Source: Bradyrhizobium hereditatis
GTDB lineage: Bacteria > Pseudomonadota > Alphaproteobacteria > Rhizobiales > Xanthobacteraceae
Assembly: GCF_020329435.1 (NCBI RefSeq)
Contig: NZ_JAGKJK010000007.1
Coordinates: forward strand, 248,001-312,000
Direction: 5' to 3'
Length of the DNA stretch: 64,000 bases
Shown: positions 1 to 9,411 of the stretch, piece after piece
How the letters are laid out: every line of letters starts with the position of its first letter
Numbering within the stretch: the first letter of the stretch is position 1
Notes under the pieces: generated by a model
What the model saw: the letters and a program-made list of their open reading frames with translations, nothing else
Databases searched by the model: none
What the model was told of the DNA's origin: nothing
Translations under genes and position numbers: made by a program

Positions 1-861
1 GGCGTGAACCGCGCGAGCCTCGGCGTGCAGAGCTTCGATCCCATTGTTCAAAAAGCGATCAACCGGGTCCAGAGTGAGGCGCAGACCGCCGCTGCCGTCG
101 AAAATCTTCGCCAGCACGGATTTAGCCGCATCAATTTCGACCTTATTTTCGGTCTCCCACATCAGACGGTGCAGTCCTGCGTCGAGAGCGCGAAGACGGC
201 GGTCGCCATGCGCCCGAACCGGGTTGCGGTTTTCGGCTACGCGCACGTTCCTTCGTATATGAAACGTCAGCGTCTGATCGATGAGGCGGCGTTGCCGGAC
301 AGTGCTGCCCGCGCCGACCAGGCCGCGGCTGTGGCCGATACGCTGATCGCCGCCGGCTACCTTCAAATCGGGCTTGACCATTTTGCCTTGCCGCACGATG
401 AGCTCGCGCTGGCGCAGAAAGCCGGTCGGCTGCGGCGTAATTCCTTGGGTTACTCAGCCGACACCTGCAAAACCTTAATCGGCTTCGGCACGTCGGCCAT
501 CGGCCGTCTCGGCGACGGTTACGTCCAGAACGATGTTGCAACAGGCTCGTACAGCCGGCACATCAGAGCAGGCCGTCTGGCGACGTCAAAAGGCTACCGT
601 CTCACCGATGAAGACCGCGTCCGAGCCGCGATCATCGAGCGGCTGATGTGCGATCTGGAGGCCGACGTGCCGGCAATCTGTACCAACCACGGATTTCATG
701 CGGTCCCTTTTCTGGATTCAGCTGAACGCTTGGCGACGCTTGCCGAGGACGGGATAGTCGACATCAAAAAGGGTTTCATCCGCGTGAGGCAGGAGCACCG
801 TTTTGTGATTCGCGCCGTTGCTGCCGCATTCGACGCCTATCTCAACCGTTCACCTTATTAA
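1..861 (+). CDS. hemN: Oxygen-independent coproporphyrinogen III oxidase, 3' part
   Basis: HemN is a radical-SAM enzyme that converts coproporphyrinogen III to protoporphyrinogen IX without oxygen, in the cytoplasm, and so allows heme synthesis in micro-oxic bacteroids. The window opens inside the gene: the frame is open from base 1 and starts in the conserved stretch GVNRASLGVQSFDP, followed by INFDLIFGLPHQT, both typical of the family. About 286 of the usual ~450 residues are present, including the C-terminal HemN domain, and the frame ends at a clean TAA. The N-terminal CxxxCxxC cluster motif lies upstream of the window, so neither the true start nor a FixK site can be judged. Rhizobial hemN copies are often placed in symbiosis regions. 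Identification is strong; which hemN paralogue it is cannot be told. Confidence 0.93.
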   Translation, partial: GVNRASLGVQSFDPIVQKAINRVQSEAQTAAAVENLRQHGFSRINFDLIFGLPHQTVQSCVESAKTAVAMRPNRVAVFGYAHVPSYMKRQRLIDEAALPDSAARADQAAAVADTLIAAGYLQIGLDHFALPHDELALAQKAGRLRRNSLGYSADTCKTLIGFGTSAIGRLGDGYVQNDVATGSYSRHIRAGRLATSKGYRLTDEDRVRAAIIERLMCDLEADVPAICTNHGFHAVPFLDSAERLATLAEDGIVDIKKGFIRVRQEHRFVIRAVAAAFDAYLNRSPY

Positions 862-1130
862 CAAGCCGCGTAAGCGGATCCAAAAGCATCACCGCTCGTC
901 GTTAACAGGACGGCGCCTCGACCATGTAGAAATGGTTCTATGCAATCTGATCCAGACTGCCCTCGGTGCGGCAACGATGTCGACGGCCTCTGCGAGCGTC
1001 ACGTTGGAGACCTGGCACTGCCGTAAGCCTTGGCGCCGTAATCGCCCGGCTGGCCGCCTGGCGAGAAACGATCAACCGCGTTGAGTGGGAGCTGGCGGGC
1101 TGGATTAGCCTGTAGCACTCTGGGAAGTTA

Positions 1131-1646
1131 TCAAGGCTCGTCCGCCTGCGGTCCTGAGATCAGTGGCGCGCCCCCGACGGAAACCGGCCCTTGTGATTTA
1201 GTCGATCGCACAGGTTTCCTGGCCGACTCCGAAACGGCATGGCCAGGACGATGAACATGAGGAGGAGAAGGCGTGGGTGCCGGATTCTGCAACGAGTCGA
1301 CCCGTAAAGTGAGCGCTGCGATTTGATCCGAGATTCGTGTTAAATCGGCCAGCTGGGCACTGATGCTGCGGCTGAGTTCCGCGAGCTCATCGCTAGTCTT
1401 CTGTTGTCCCGACTGAATCTCCGACAGGGCCGCTCTGTCCTCAGGTGACAAGCCTGGCATTTGGGCAACTTCACGGGCCGCCAACGTCTCGACAAAGTGT
1501 CCGACGTTGGTCCAAAAATAGGCTCCTGCAGCGCACAGGCCAACCAGGATAACTACGAGCACTAACACCCACGGAACGCGTCTCGGCGACGTGTGCAATA
1601 CCGGCGGCAACTCCGAACCGGTTGCTTGATCCATCATCTCCATCAT
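1131..1646 (-). CDS. Hypothetical single-pass membrane protein with coiled coil
   Basis: I do not recognise this protein. It is about 170 residues long. A charged N-terminus of ~25 residues is followed by one strongly hydrophobic segment (around residues 26-47, VPWVLVLVVILVGLCAAGAYF) and then a helical stretch rich in Glu, Gln, Ser and Leu with heptad-like spacing (around 55-115, e.g. SDELAELSRSISAQLADL). The tail is Pro/Ser rich. This suggests an inner-membrane anchored protein with a periplasmic coiled coil. Several Met codons lie within the first five residues; the one at 1634 has a GGAG-like site just upstream and may be the real start. It stands alone between hemN and an IS66 relic. Similar membrane coiled-coil proteins of unknown role are common in bradyrhizobia. 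Confidence 0.55.
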   Translation of the reverse strand: MMEMMDQATGSELPPVLHTSPRRVPWVLVLVVILVGLCAAGAYFWTNVGHFVETLAAREVAQMPGLSPEDRAALSEIQSGQQKTSDELAELSRSISAQLADLTRISDQIAALTLRVDSLQNPAPTPSPPHVHRPGHAVSESARKPVRSTKSQGPVSVGGAPLISGPQADEP

Positions 1647-2163
1647 CCCTCGCTCGATGTCGCGGCCCGTGTTGGCTTTTCTCGTTGACGCGCTATCACA
1701 CGATGGTCAAGAGCTGCAGCGAGCCGCGACCGTCGATAAATCGTTATCCGCAACGCTGCCCTCATCGTTTGGTCATCCACTCCTATGATCGGTGCGTTGA
1801 CACTTTTTGCGCATGGCCGGCTCCTACATCATAGCGCTACTGCAAAGCAATACTTCTCGTCTTCATCGGCCATGGCGCAGCATTTCCTCGCCATTCAGAA
1901 AAACTCTGCGGACAATCTCCATTTGCCGGCCCCAATGCGAGCCAGTCGTTATTTCCTGAATTATCCTTCAGGCTCGTATCGAGCCAGGCATCGCCACTTA
2001 CCGTGGCCCGCAAGTCCAATACTCGGCTCGTGCCCAAATACTCTTGAAGCTATCCTGGCCTGCGCAGTCGAATACGGAGCACAACGCCAACTGTGTTGAG
2101 CCCAATTACACAGAACAATCTTGGGGAAAACAAACCCATTCGGCGGGGCCGGCGGCCGGCATA
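1647..2163. other. Stretch without recognisable gene
   Basis: Several overlapping short open frames on both strands but none with a good ribosome site, coherent composition or familiar motif. It abuts an IS66 relic and is probably decayed DNA. Confidence 0.4.
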
Positions 2164-2280
2164 AATCTGCAAGATCAATGATGCCCGTCCTCTCGCCTAC
2201 GTCACCGACATGCTGAGGATGATCGTCAATGGTCACCCGAACGACGAACTCAGCCAACTTCTTCCCCGGGCCTATCCGGG
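2164..2280 (+). mobile_element. IS66 transposase (TnpC) C-terminal relic
   Basis: Reading the plus strand gives INDARPLAYVTDMLRMIVNG followed by NDELSQLLPRAY. This is the characteristic C-terminus of IS66 TnpC (family pattern: N-D-x-x-P-x-A-Y-L-T-D-V-L ... L-L-P-W). There is no start codon and nothing upstream that continues the transposase, so only the last ~40 codons survive. A second IS66 trace, a tnpA relic, lies at 15633-16088. Confidence 0.7.
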
Positions 2281-2558
2281 CAACCCTTCAAAGCCGTCGC
2301 TTGAAAACGACGCTAATGATGCAGATCAACAAATCGCGGTTTCACTGCGTTCCCGCCGAGAGATGGGCGCGTAAAGAGCTGAGCGGCTGCAGCGCTCACG
2401 AGTGACCGCCGCCCGGTTTCCGCCGGACCGATGCCACCATCGCCGGAGTTCGTCTAGTTGCCGAGGAGACCTCATCCGGAGCAGCGAAACAGCCACGATC
2501 CTTGCATCGACAGGTAACGCCTTGCCACCCAGTCAACTACTAACGTTAGCAGTTGGAG
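2281..2558. other. Stretch without recognisable gene
   Basis: Follows the IS66 relic and leads into a short repeated reading frame. Nothing identifiable was seen on either strand. Confidence 0.35.
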
Positions 2559-2636
2559 GAGATGACGGACACATGGCAATCGGCGGTCGATGAAGGTCGC
2601 GCGGGTCACACGTCAAGGAGTTGGGATGCAATATAG
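2559..2636 (+). repeat. Copy B of a short repeated reading frame (see 22165)
   Basis: This segment resembles 22165-22243 over about 75 bases. Both contain the identical block GACGGACACATGGCAATC and end in a similar AAGGA..T.TGGATGCAA-type block. Here the frame begins ATG at 2562, directly behind a GGAGGAG ribosome site, and encodes MTDTWQSA then diverges, stopping after 24 codons. The other copy lies directly before a prolyl oligopeptidase gene. Whether the shared unit is a coding sequence, a regulatory leader or a remnant of a common gene cannot be decided here. Confidence 0.5.
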
Positions 2637-3303
2637 AACTGGCCGCTCCAACGGCCCTGATGGATGTGCCAAGACGTCTGCGGCTATCAAATCGGCTCCA
2701 ACCGCGATCTCTCCTTTCTTATGCATGCCCATGATGGACCTTGCACAGGTTTCAAAGGTCTCTGGGCTTCGGGCCTCTCAGTTGCCTCGTCTCTCCGCTG
2801 CCGCGATGCCAGTCAAGCATCATGGAGCCAACGCGTCGTGGCTGGCGCGCGAGCTCTGCCTTCTGATGACTGCTAACTTCTCGAAGGAGGCTTCTTCTTC
2901 GATCAGAATGCTACACGGCCGAAATCGTTATGCTTGTGGTGTAAGAGGCGGGTCGTTCGCAGTGTATTGGTGGCGAGGACAGCAAGGCGTCGTCCGCCCC
3001 TCGCCACTATCTCGCCGAGCGAAGGCACCGAATAAAGCCGGCCGCTCTCGACACCGAGGCAGCGCAACAGAACTTCGCGGGCGTATGGCGTGCTCGACAC
3101 GTGCGTCGCCGATGAAGCCAATAGCGTGCCGGCCGGTGACGAGGTCGGGAAGGCGCAGCGGGTATTCCTGACATAGACGGGCCGATTGCTGCCAAGCATC
3201 AGCCCCGGAGCCTACGGACATAAGAAGGGTGGGGGGCAGCTCCGGGCCAATCAGGCCGGAGCGCAATCCATTCAAGACTAGCAATACGGACGCGGAGTTC
3301 ACT
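2637..3303. other. Stretch without recognisable gene
   Basis: Overlapping open frames on both strands (e.g. around 2590-3170 plus and 2930-3300 minus) look like chance frames of GC-rich DNA. No family motif was seen. It should hold the promoter of the porin gene, but no clear site was recognised. Confidence 0.35.
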
Positions 3304-4896
3304 ATGCATGGTTACTTTGTCGTGGCGACGGCTGCGGCACACGTTTTCAGCTTTCGATCAACTACGAAGCAAAGGGGGTTTGCTATCGCACTCTCCCTAG
3401 CAGCGAGTCTCGTCGGCAGTTCGGCGCTGGCACAGACTGCCAATGGGCCTAAGCCAAAACGCGACATTCCAGATGAGGTTGCTAAAAGAAGAATTGAGAG
3501 GGAGTCCGATTCGGTCACAAAATTCCGAAGCCGCCAGCTCAAACGAGCAACGCTTCTTGTCGGTAACTCGGCGCTAGCACAAACTGCCAATTTGCCTTCC
3601 GCAAAGCGGGGCAGTGCGCATGAAATTGCTAAGAATAGAACTCAAAAGCAGATCGACCCATTCGCAAAGTTCGATAACCTCCGCGAAAAAGGCATGTGGC
3701 TCAATATCCCTGGTCCTGCCGATACGATAGATCAAGATAAAGGAGGCGTCAGATCCGCGCTGGCAGACGTCGGGATCGGCTACGTTGGCGGGACAGTAGT
3801 CAGCGTCATAGACAATCAACTGCCAAATGCAGCCAGAGCCACCACCGCCAATCAGCTATATATGGGCCAGAATCCGACATTTAGTACCGTAAGTTTCATG
3901 ATAGTGACCTACGATCTCAGCCGCTTTGGAATTCCCGATGGTCAGATCATCGTGGGAGCCGAGCAGCAATACTGGACATGGAAACCCGGCGGGCCAGATA
4001 GAGCAGGTCTCAATACGCTGGCCTACTACCAGACGTTCTTCGACAGGAAACTCGAACTCAAAATGGGCTACCTCAGAAATGTAAATGAGTTCGCAGGCAC
4101 ATTGGTCGGAGGGAACGCAGGAGCAGGCGTTTTGGCCCCCTCGTCGAATATCCTGTATCAAGCTGGCATGAGCAACAATGCCGCGCCTACGCCAGCTCTC
4201 AACGTGAAGTACAATTTTGATGATCACCTATATGACAAGGTCTCAATCCAGCGCTCAATCAGTCCAGACGGTCAGTATGCGCAGATCAGCGAAAATCCCG
4301 CCGGCTTAAGCTGGAGCACGGCCAACGCGGGCATTCTTTTGCTTGATGAAATTGGCTACAAGAACAAAGCTGCTCCGGGCTCACCCGAGACCTGGTTGCG
4401 GGCGGGCGCCGGTTTCAATAACAGCAGCTACAAGAACTTGCAGTATCCGCAGCAATCGAGAGCCGACGCGAACGGCGTCTACTACGTCGCAGCGGACAGG
4501 CAACTCTGGCAATCTGATATAGAGGGCTCGGCATATCGTGGTATCTATGGTGGGTTCTCTGTAATGTACGCTCCACCTGACCTAAATAAAGTCAGTCAAT
4601 ATTACGAGCTTCGTCTCTATGCGAAGGGACTGTTCGACAGCCGGCCCAGTGATCAGATTGCTATTGTTGCCACTAACACCGTCTGGAGCAACTTTGCAGT
4701 GGACGCTGCCTTGGCTAAAGGGAATCTCGTGCATCGCGATAGCACAGCGATCTTGGGTACCTATACCGCGCATCTGGCACCCGGGATATATGCAAGTGTA
4801 GGACTGGCATACATCAACAACCCGACGAGCATTACACACACGCGCCAAACGGGACATGCTCTGAATTTGTTGGTGTCTACCTCGATATTCTTCTAA
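3304..4896 (+). CDS. OprB-like carbohydrate-selective outer-membrane porin
   Basis: An outer-membrane beta-barrel for passive uptake of sugars or related solutes is the likely role. The chosen ATG at 3304 has GGAG about 7 bases upstream and gives 530 residues. The N-terminus carries a hydrophobic signal segment ending SSALAQ (about residues 28-44). The mature part has many alternating aromatic/glycine strands, e.g. VGAEQQYWTWKPGG, and the last residues are STSIFF, the terminal phenylalanine typical of barrel proteins. An OprB-family match is inferred from this pattern. Oddly, residues 36-84 are repeated as 85-133: LVGSSALAQTAN and LVGNSALAQTAN start the two copies, each continuing with a charged Lys/Arg/Glu-rich linker. 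The second signal-like block therefore sits inside the mature region. The gene stands alone, upstream of an IS630 relic on the other strand. Confidence 0.75.
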   Translation: MHGYFVVATAAAHVFSFRSTTKQRGFAIALSLAASLVGSSALAQTANGPKPKRDIPDEVAKRRIERESDSVTKFRSRQLKRATLLVGNSALAQTANLPSAKRGSAHEIAKNRTQKQIDPFAKFDNLREKGMWLNIPGPADTIDQDKGGVRSALADVGIGYVGGTVVSVIDNQLPNAARATTANQLYMGQNPTFSTVSFMIVTYDLSRFGIPDGQIIVGAEQQYWTWKPGGPDRAGLNTLAYYQTFFDRKLELKMGYLRNVNEFAGTLVGGNAGAGVLAPSSNILYQAGMSNNAAPTPALNVKYNFDDHLYDKVSIQRSISPDGQYAQISENPAGLSWSTANAGILLLDEIGYKNKAAPGSPETWLRAGAGFNNSSYKNLQYPQQSRADANGVYYVAADRQLWQSDIEGSAYRGIYGGFSVMYAPPDLNKVSQYYELRLYAKGLFDSRPSDQIAIVATNTVWSNFAVDAALAKGNLVHRDSTAILGTYTAHLAPGIYASVGLAYINNPTSITHTRQTGHALNLLVSTSIFF

Positions 4897-4917
4897 GTCC
4901 TCAAGGCTAGTATGACT

Positions 4918-5235
4918 CTAAAGTTCGCCACATAAAGTCTCCTGGGCTTTGTGGCAGAAGCGTTTGACGGAAGACAAAATCTGGTGCGCCGACTTGGTCC
5001 ATTGAAGCGCTTCTGATTTCTGCTGTGCTGGTCGATGAAGGTACGGATGTCGGCCTCGAGTTGCCCGACAGAGGTGTGGACACCTCGCTGGATCTGCTTT
5101 CTGGTAAAATAGACATGATAATGAGGCCGGCGGGCGAGCCATGCTTTGATCTTGGGCGTCTTGTGGGTGGCGTAGTGATCGACGACGATATGGACATCCA
5201 GCCCTTCAGTAACTTGAGCATCGATCTCTTCTAGA
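4918..5235 (-). mobile_element. IS630-family transposase relic, C-terminal, internally deleted
   Basis: On the minus strand the frame reads VDHYATHKTPKIKAWLARRP, then HYHVYFT joined directly to RKQIQRGVHTSVGQLEADIR. In intact IS630 transposases a segment with the W-I-N-Q-V-E-R-W-F motif (third acidic catalytic residue) lies between these blocks, so about 17 residues carrying the catalytic Glu are missing. After a frameshift the end LQWTKSAHQILSSVKRFCHK follows in another frame. The copy is dead. Confidence 0.85.
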
Positions 5236-5602
5236 GAAAGTGGCGGGAAACAGCCTGGAATCGTTTGTCACCAAGCGGTTCACCCAAGGCGGAGATTATT
5301 GGCTCCGGCGCGATCTCAAATCCCCTTTCTATGCGGCTGATTGAGGTTCGACACCCTTGTGCTCTTCTGATCACAATCGTCGGATCCGCCACGCGAGGCG
5401 GACACGTTCGAGTTGGGCCCATGAGCATCGGTCAAAGGCCAGCACCAACACTGTCCGATTCACCCCAGAGAGTGTTGCAAAAGTCGAAAGTCGCAGGGCT
5501 CAGGAATTTTCGCGAACGCACTAAGCAGCGAGCGATCGCTGATCGTATGACGTCAACCGCCTTATTGAAGTCGCCTGTGAAATTTTGACGCCGTGAGGTC
5601 CC
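5236..5602. other. Stretch without recognisable gene
   Basis: No convincing gene. A block GAGTGTTGCAAAAGTCG near 5471 looks like the end of an insertion sequence, but no partner end was found. Confidence 0.3.
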
Positions 5603-5743
5603 TCACATTTTGTATAGGGAAGTCGCGCCCACGGCCCGCAGAATTTTGGTCATCGGTGAAAATCGAGTTTTGCAATACAATCCCCAGAAAGCGGACCGCG
5701 CGTCGTTGGTGATGGTCTTCGGCTTGGGGCCAAGAGCGGGCAT
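5603..5743 (-). CDS. Small hypothetical protein, 46 residues
   Basis: Encodes a basic 46-residue protein beginning MPALGPKPKTITNDARSAFW. The start is preceded by AGGAG with 6 bases spacing, and that site overlaps the TAG stop of the upstream gene (5753), so translational coupling in a two-gene operon is likely. The sequence holds several Lys/Arg and aromatic residues (FWGLY, FSPMTKIL) but no motif I recognise. The strong ribosome site and tight spacing are the main reason to call it a gene. Confidence 0.45.
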   Translation of the reverse strand: MPALGPKPKTITNDARSAFWGLYCKTRFSPMTKILRAVGATSLYKM

Positions 5744-5752
5744 AGCTTGCTC

Positions 5753-6208
5753 CTAGCCCTGGGGGCCCTGCCGCGGCTGAGGATTGTTGGCGGGGTTGGT
5801 ATCATACTTCGATATTCGCGTGATGAGCCCGCTAGTGGTGAGCGGTTGCAAGTCCGCCTCCAGCGCGTCGGCAATGTCCTTGGCATAGACCTCCCGCTCG
5901 TCTACGTAGAGCGCAAAGGACTTTAAATACTTTTCCTTCTTCGCTGCATTCTCGATCGTCGCCTTTGTCCACTGGTAGAGCGGGTAGTGTTCGACGCCGT
6001 GCTCTTCTGCTGCGGCAACATACTCCGCAAAGGCATCGAACTGGCATTTCGGTGCAGCGCGATGCTTGGCAAGAATATCGAACAGCGGTGCCAGTGCCGG
6101 AACACGGAGTTTTCGGCCTACCGATTCCGCCGTAGCGGAATCATTCACGTCGAACCTAACCTGATACTGCCAGTGAGAAGCCGCGCTATGCTCACCTTCT
6201 GGTCGCAC
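5753..6208 (-). CDS. Hypothetical soluble protein, 151 residues
   Basis: I do not recognise the family. The GTG at 6208 is chosen because AAGGAGG lies 7 bases upstream; an ATG at 6235 in the same frame lacks such a site. The protein is soluble, alpha-helical and acidic in the middle (VRFDVNDSATAESVGRKLRV; FDAFAEYVAAAEEHGVEHYP; LYVDEREVYAKDIADALEAD), with a Pro/Gln-rich tail (NPANNPQPRQGPQG). No signal peptide or membrane segment is seen. Codon use looks like that of real genes, and a 46-residue gene follows with coupled spacing. It is downstream of, and on the same strand as, the TauD-like gene and the thioesterase fragment, about 160 bases after the fragment ends. Confidence 0.55.
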   Translation of the reverse strand: MRPEGEHSAASHWQYQVRFDVNDSATAESVGRKLRVPALAPLFDILAKHRAAPKCQFDAFAEYVAAAEEHGVEHYPLYQWTKATIENAAKKEKYLKSFALYVDEREVYAKDIADALEADLQPLTTSGLITRISKYDTNPANNPQPRQGPQG

Positions 6209-6371
6209 CCGATTTCCTCCTTTTTGCCATCGCAAGGCGCTATCGCTTCCTCACGAGCAGGTCCGGCATGGATTGTATCACAAGCTGGCCGCAATGTCAG
6301 GCCGACCGTTGGGTTAGTAGCTCCTCATTTTCAAGGCTCTCGTTGGGCGAACGAAAGTCGATCACCATTCG

Positions 6372-6590
6372 TTAAGTGCCGCTGCCGATCTCCTCTATGC
6401 CATCACTTGCCGGCACCTTGAACTCAACTCGCTGTCCCTCGAGGTTGATTACCTCGGCCGTCGCGCACGCGTGGTGGCCTACAGGCGTGGCGGCGCAGTG
6501 CTGTACGTCTACTGCAGCGCCGATCGCGCTCTTGATGAGGCTCGCGAAAATCAGATCTTCGTCAGACCCGCGCTGTCCGTTTGACCTCAA
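6372..6590 (-). pseudogene. Fragment of a FlK-like hotdog thioesterase
   Basis: The frame reads VDVQHCAATPVGHHACATAE then VINLEGQRVEFKVPASDG and ends IEEIGSGT-stop. This matches the second half of the hotdog fold in fluoroacetyl-CoA-thioesterase-like proteins, where the pattern H-x-A-A/P-T-P-V-G and E-G-R-R-I-E-F-x-V-x-A-x-D-x-x-E-E-I-G-x-G-T is characteristic. Those proteins are ~130 residues; the N-terminal half with the entry strand and catalytic Thr/Glu is missing, and the last residues (H-x-R) are cut. It overlaps the 3' end of the TauD-like gene by a few bases. The first ~18 residues have no homology that I can see and may be fortuitous. Probably a decayed gene. Confidence 0.55.
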
Positions 6591-7576
6591 CTAGTACAAG
6601 CAGCGAACGCGGGAGCATAGTCCATAACGGCCGGATCTCCGTGAATGTGCGAACGCGTCATGGGCGGCTGCTTGGTGATCTTTACGCGCGTTACACTGCA
6701 CCGGCCATCAATGCTGACGGGCACGTCACCCTGGATGGTGGCGCGACGAACGACGCGATGCTGGTCGCCGTAATCATTGACAGCATAATGGTGCGTGGCG
6801 CGGTTATCCCAGATCCCGACATCACCCTCCCTCCAGTTCCAGCGCACGGTGTTTTCGGGCGCGGTGATATGAGACTGGAATATATCAAACAGCTTTTGGC
6901 CGTCATATTTGTGGATGCCAAGAAAACGCTGTACCAAAGCGCCGAGCACTAGCGTCCGCTCTCTGGTCTCGGGGTGGACACGCACCACGGGATGCTCGGT
7001 TTCGAAGATGGTTCTGGTGAAGACCTCGTCAAAATGCTTCTTATCGACCTCACGGACTCGGGCCATTCCGGCATAGTCGAAGACGTTGCTGTGAACGGCC
7101 CAGAGCTCGTCTGCAAGCCGTTGCAGCGGTGGCGGCAGATCGAGATAAGCGGCCGCGGTGTTCGACCAGACCGTATCGCCGCCGAATAGTGGGATCACAA
7201 CGGCCCGCAGCACCAAAATCTTGGGATAGGCATCGGCGAAGGTCCCATCGGCGTGCCACACATCGGCCCGGCCACCACCGCGAGCGGAGTCAAGCTCGAG
7301 GAGCGATGCCGTTCCCGTGGCAACGCCAAGCATCGGATGCGGCACCAGCTTCCCGAAACGGGCAGCAAATTGCTCCTGCTCGGCGTCACCGAGATGACTT
7401 TGGTCGCGGAAGAAGATCACCTTGTGGTCGAGCAGCAAGCGGTTGATTGCAGCGATCGTTTCGTCCGGCAAATCGCTCGAGAGCTTGATATTTCTGATTT
7501 CGGCGCCGATGCGCGCTGCGCGTCTGACGATGTCGGTACGCGGAATGACATTCTCGATCAAGGTCGTTTCGCTCAT
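6587..7576 (-). CDS. TauD/TfdA-family Fe(II)/2-oxoglutarate dioxygenase
   Basis: Members of this family hydroxylate a substrate next to a sulfonate, ether or other leaving group using 2-oxoglutarate, O2 and Fe(II); the substrate here is unknown. The protein is 329 residues from ATG 7576, chosen because MSETTLIENVIPRTD begins the conserved fold; a longer frame to 7717 adds 47 residues without family resemblance. Iron ligands are visible: HxD in DVWHADGTFADAY and the distal His in RATHHYAVNDY, followed by the 2-oxoglutarate-binding Arg in HRVVRRATIQGD. The early motif LDHKVIFFRDQ is also typical. The C-terminal ~35 residues extend past the usual end. A decayed thioesterase fragment follows on the same strand. 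No promoter was recognised. Confidence 0.88.
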   Translation of the reverse strand: MSETTLIENVIPRTDIVRRAARIGAEIRNIKLSSDLPDETIAAINRLLLDHKVIFFRDQSHLGDAEQEQFAARFGKLVPHPMLGVATGTASLLELDSARGGGRADVWHADGTFADAYPKILVLRAVVIPLFGGDTVWSNTAAAYLDLPPPLQRLADELWAVHSNVFDYAGMARVREVDKKHFDEVFTRTIFETEHPVVRVHPETRERTLVLGALVQRFLGIHKYDGQKLFDIFQSHITAPENTVRWNWREGDVGIWDNRATHHYAVNDYGDQHRVVRRATIQGDVPVSIDGRCSVTRVKITKQPPMTRSHIHGDPAVMDYAPAFAACTS

Positions 7577-8850
7577 GGATGTTCCAGCCTTTGCGGTTTC
7601 TTCACCAAACGAACGTATATTCAGCTGCGACCCGGAATCGGTGAACGCTAGATTGCTAATCATCAAAATCCGCGGCAATCGGCCGGTCGGAGCGCTGTTC
7701 GTGCGATGCCCAAGCACGTATCGCAGCTGATCCGTACCATCCCCGATGGGATGCGCCTGAAACTCGCCGGTGCTCCTTGCCTCCGTGCAGCATTAGCTTG
7801 ATTGAGGATCGACGATCCCGCAGGTTCAACTTCGAAAAGTCTCATGGAGACTGCCTTCGATCATTGGTTTGGTGAAACTTCTCTACTATCGCGGATACAA
7901 TCTCATCCTTCTAAGAACATACGAAGCGCCTGGTTGGGGGCGGATGGCAGGTGACGTCACCGGGTTTCAAGGCAGACCTCGCATTTAGCGAGTGATCTCC
8001 AGCAAGCACCGTGCCAGCCGCGAAAACGAGCCGCGAACGATTACCTGCCGGCAAGAGCGCAAGGAATCGGGAAAACCGCCACGACGGTCACGGATTAGGC
8101 CGATAATTCGACCAGATAGCCGGCTAGCCCGATGGCCAGCGCGCGCGAAGAAGCAGAGCCTAACGATACGTGAGGTCGAGCGCCTAGGTCGGCGCCAACG
8201 CACAGGGAACGCTGATCGTCAGGCATCCGTCCGGCTCAGCTGCACGAGAGGCGATAGTCATCAGATGAGCTTCCATGTTTCAACATCAGACACGTCGGGT
8301 TCAAGACGGAGGTGTCGGAGATCTGACAACCTGCAGCGTCGATCCAAAGGCATGCTGGCGGCTGCGCGTGTTTTTTCTCGTGAATCAAGGCACACACCAA
8401 ATTCCGGCACCATCGCGGCACCCCTGATCTCCATGTGGTGGCACCTGTCATTCCTGAGCTGCTCCGGCGATAGCCGACCGCCCGATGCGCGTAGACCCAG
8501 ATCAAGTTACGGGTGCTGGTCGACAATACCGCCGGCGCATCGTTTGCAGCTCTCCGCGAGTGATCGAAGATCCCGTCACGAGAACATCGCGGTTCACGTT
8601 TGCCGAGGTCGTTCCCAGGAGAAGAGGACCGTGACCCCGCCTCGCTGCTAGTGTTCTGTCCCGCAACTTCGTAGCATGGTTATTGCATGAGTTCCGGGTA
8701 TCCCGATGAAGGAGATACCGATGCGCACCGGACGGGAAGGCGATGCTGACGATTTCCAGCGACGAAGACACGCAGCTCACGGCCATAACACGGTCGCGCT
8801 CGCTGTCGCGGCGCTGACGCAGCGAACAGAGATCGTGCTGGCCTGCCAAC
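7577..8850. other. 1.3-kb stretch without recognisable gene
   Basis: Open frames occur on both strands (for example 7992-8651 plus and 8502-8951 minus), but they are Arg/Ser-rich, lack motifs and overlap each other. I take them as chance frames in decayed island DNA. Confidence 0.35.
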
Positions 8851-9411
8851 GTGAGCCGAGCAACATCGTCTTGGCGACGCGGCTTGGTGGTCGGCCCCAT
8901 AGGATCGGCAAACGACCCAATCGCTTTATCGCCAATCGAATCGCCGATCATCTACGATGAGACGCGTACCAGCGGACCCCGCGCGGTTGAGAGTGAGGCT
9001 GTGGCCGAGCTGATCAGCAAGACACTGCTCGCAGGCCCAAAGCCGCAATCCATTGGACCGTGCGCCGATCTAAAGGGACGGACATTGCTAAAAGCACCGT
9101 TCATCGCCTATTCCAACTCTCCGGTTTGCGGCCTCACTGTACCCGCAGCTTTAAACCCTCGACCGATGCTTTTTTGTCGAGAAGTCCCGCTTCCGGAAGA
9201 TTGGAAGGCGATGGAGGAGATTGCTCGCATGAGTGAGAAGGGCGATGACGCGGCCGCCATCGAGGAGCTGCTCCAACTGCTGATCGACATCCTATCGTCA
9301 GCAACTCGGCTTCCGCGCGGCCCAGAAAGCGATGCAGCGTTACTGCAGATAGGGGAACTTCAAAAAAGTGTAGGCGTGGTCCTGCTGAAGCGGTTTTACG
9401 ATAAAGCATAG
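8851..9411 (+). CDS. Hypothetical protein, doubtful
   Basis: An open frame of 186 codons. The first ~50 residues look like noise, but from about residue 50 the composition becomes protein-like: EAVAELISKTLLAGPKPQS, and a helical, acidic C-terminal part MEEIARMSEKGDDAAAIEEL then LLIDILSSATRLPRGPESDA. No motif, signal peptide or membrane segment is recognised. A later start, e.g. the ATG near 9211, would leave a ~66-residue helical protein. No ribosome site clearly decides the start. It may be the remains of a larger gene. Confidence 0.3.
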   Translation: MSRATSSWRRGLVVGPIGSANDPIALSPIESPIIYDETRTSGPRAVESEAVAELISKTLLAGPKPQSIGPCADLKGRTLLKAPFIAYSNSPVCGLTVPAALNPRPMLFCREVPLPEDWKAMEEIARMSEKGDDAAAIEELLQLLIDILSSATRLPRGPESDAALLQIGELQKSVGVVLLKRFYDKA

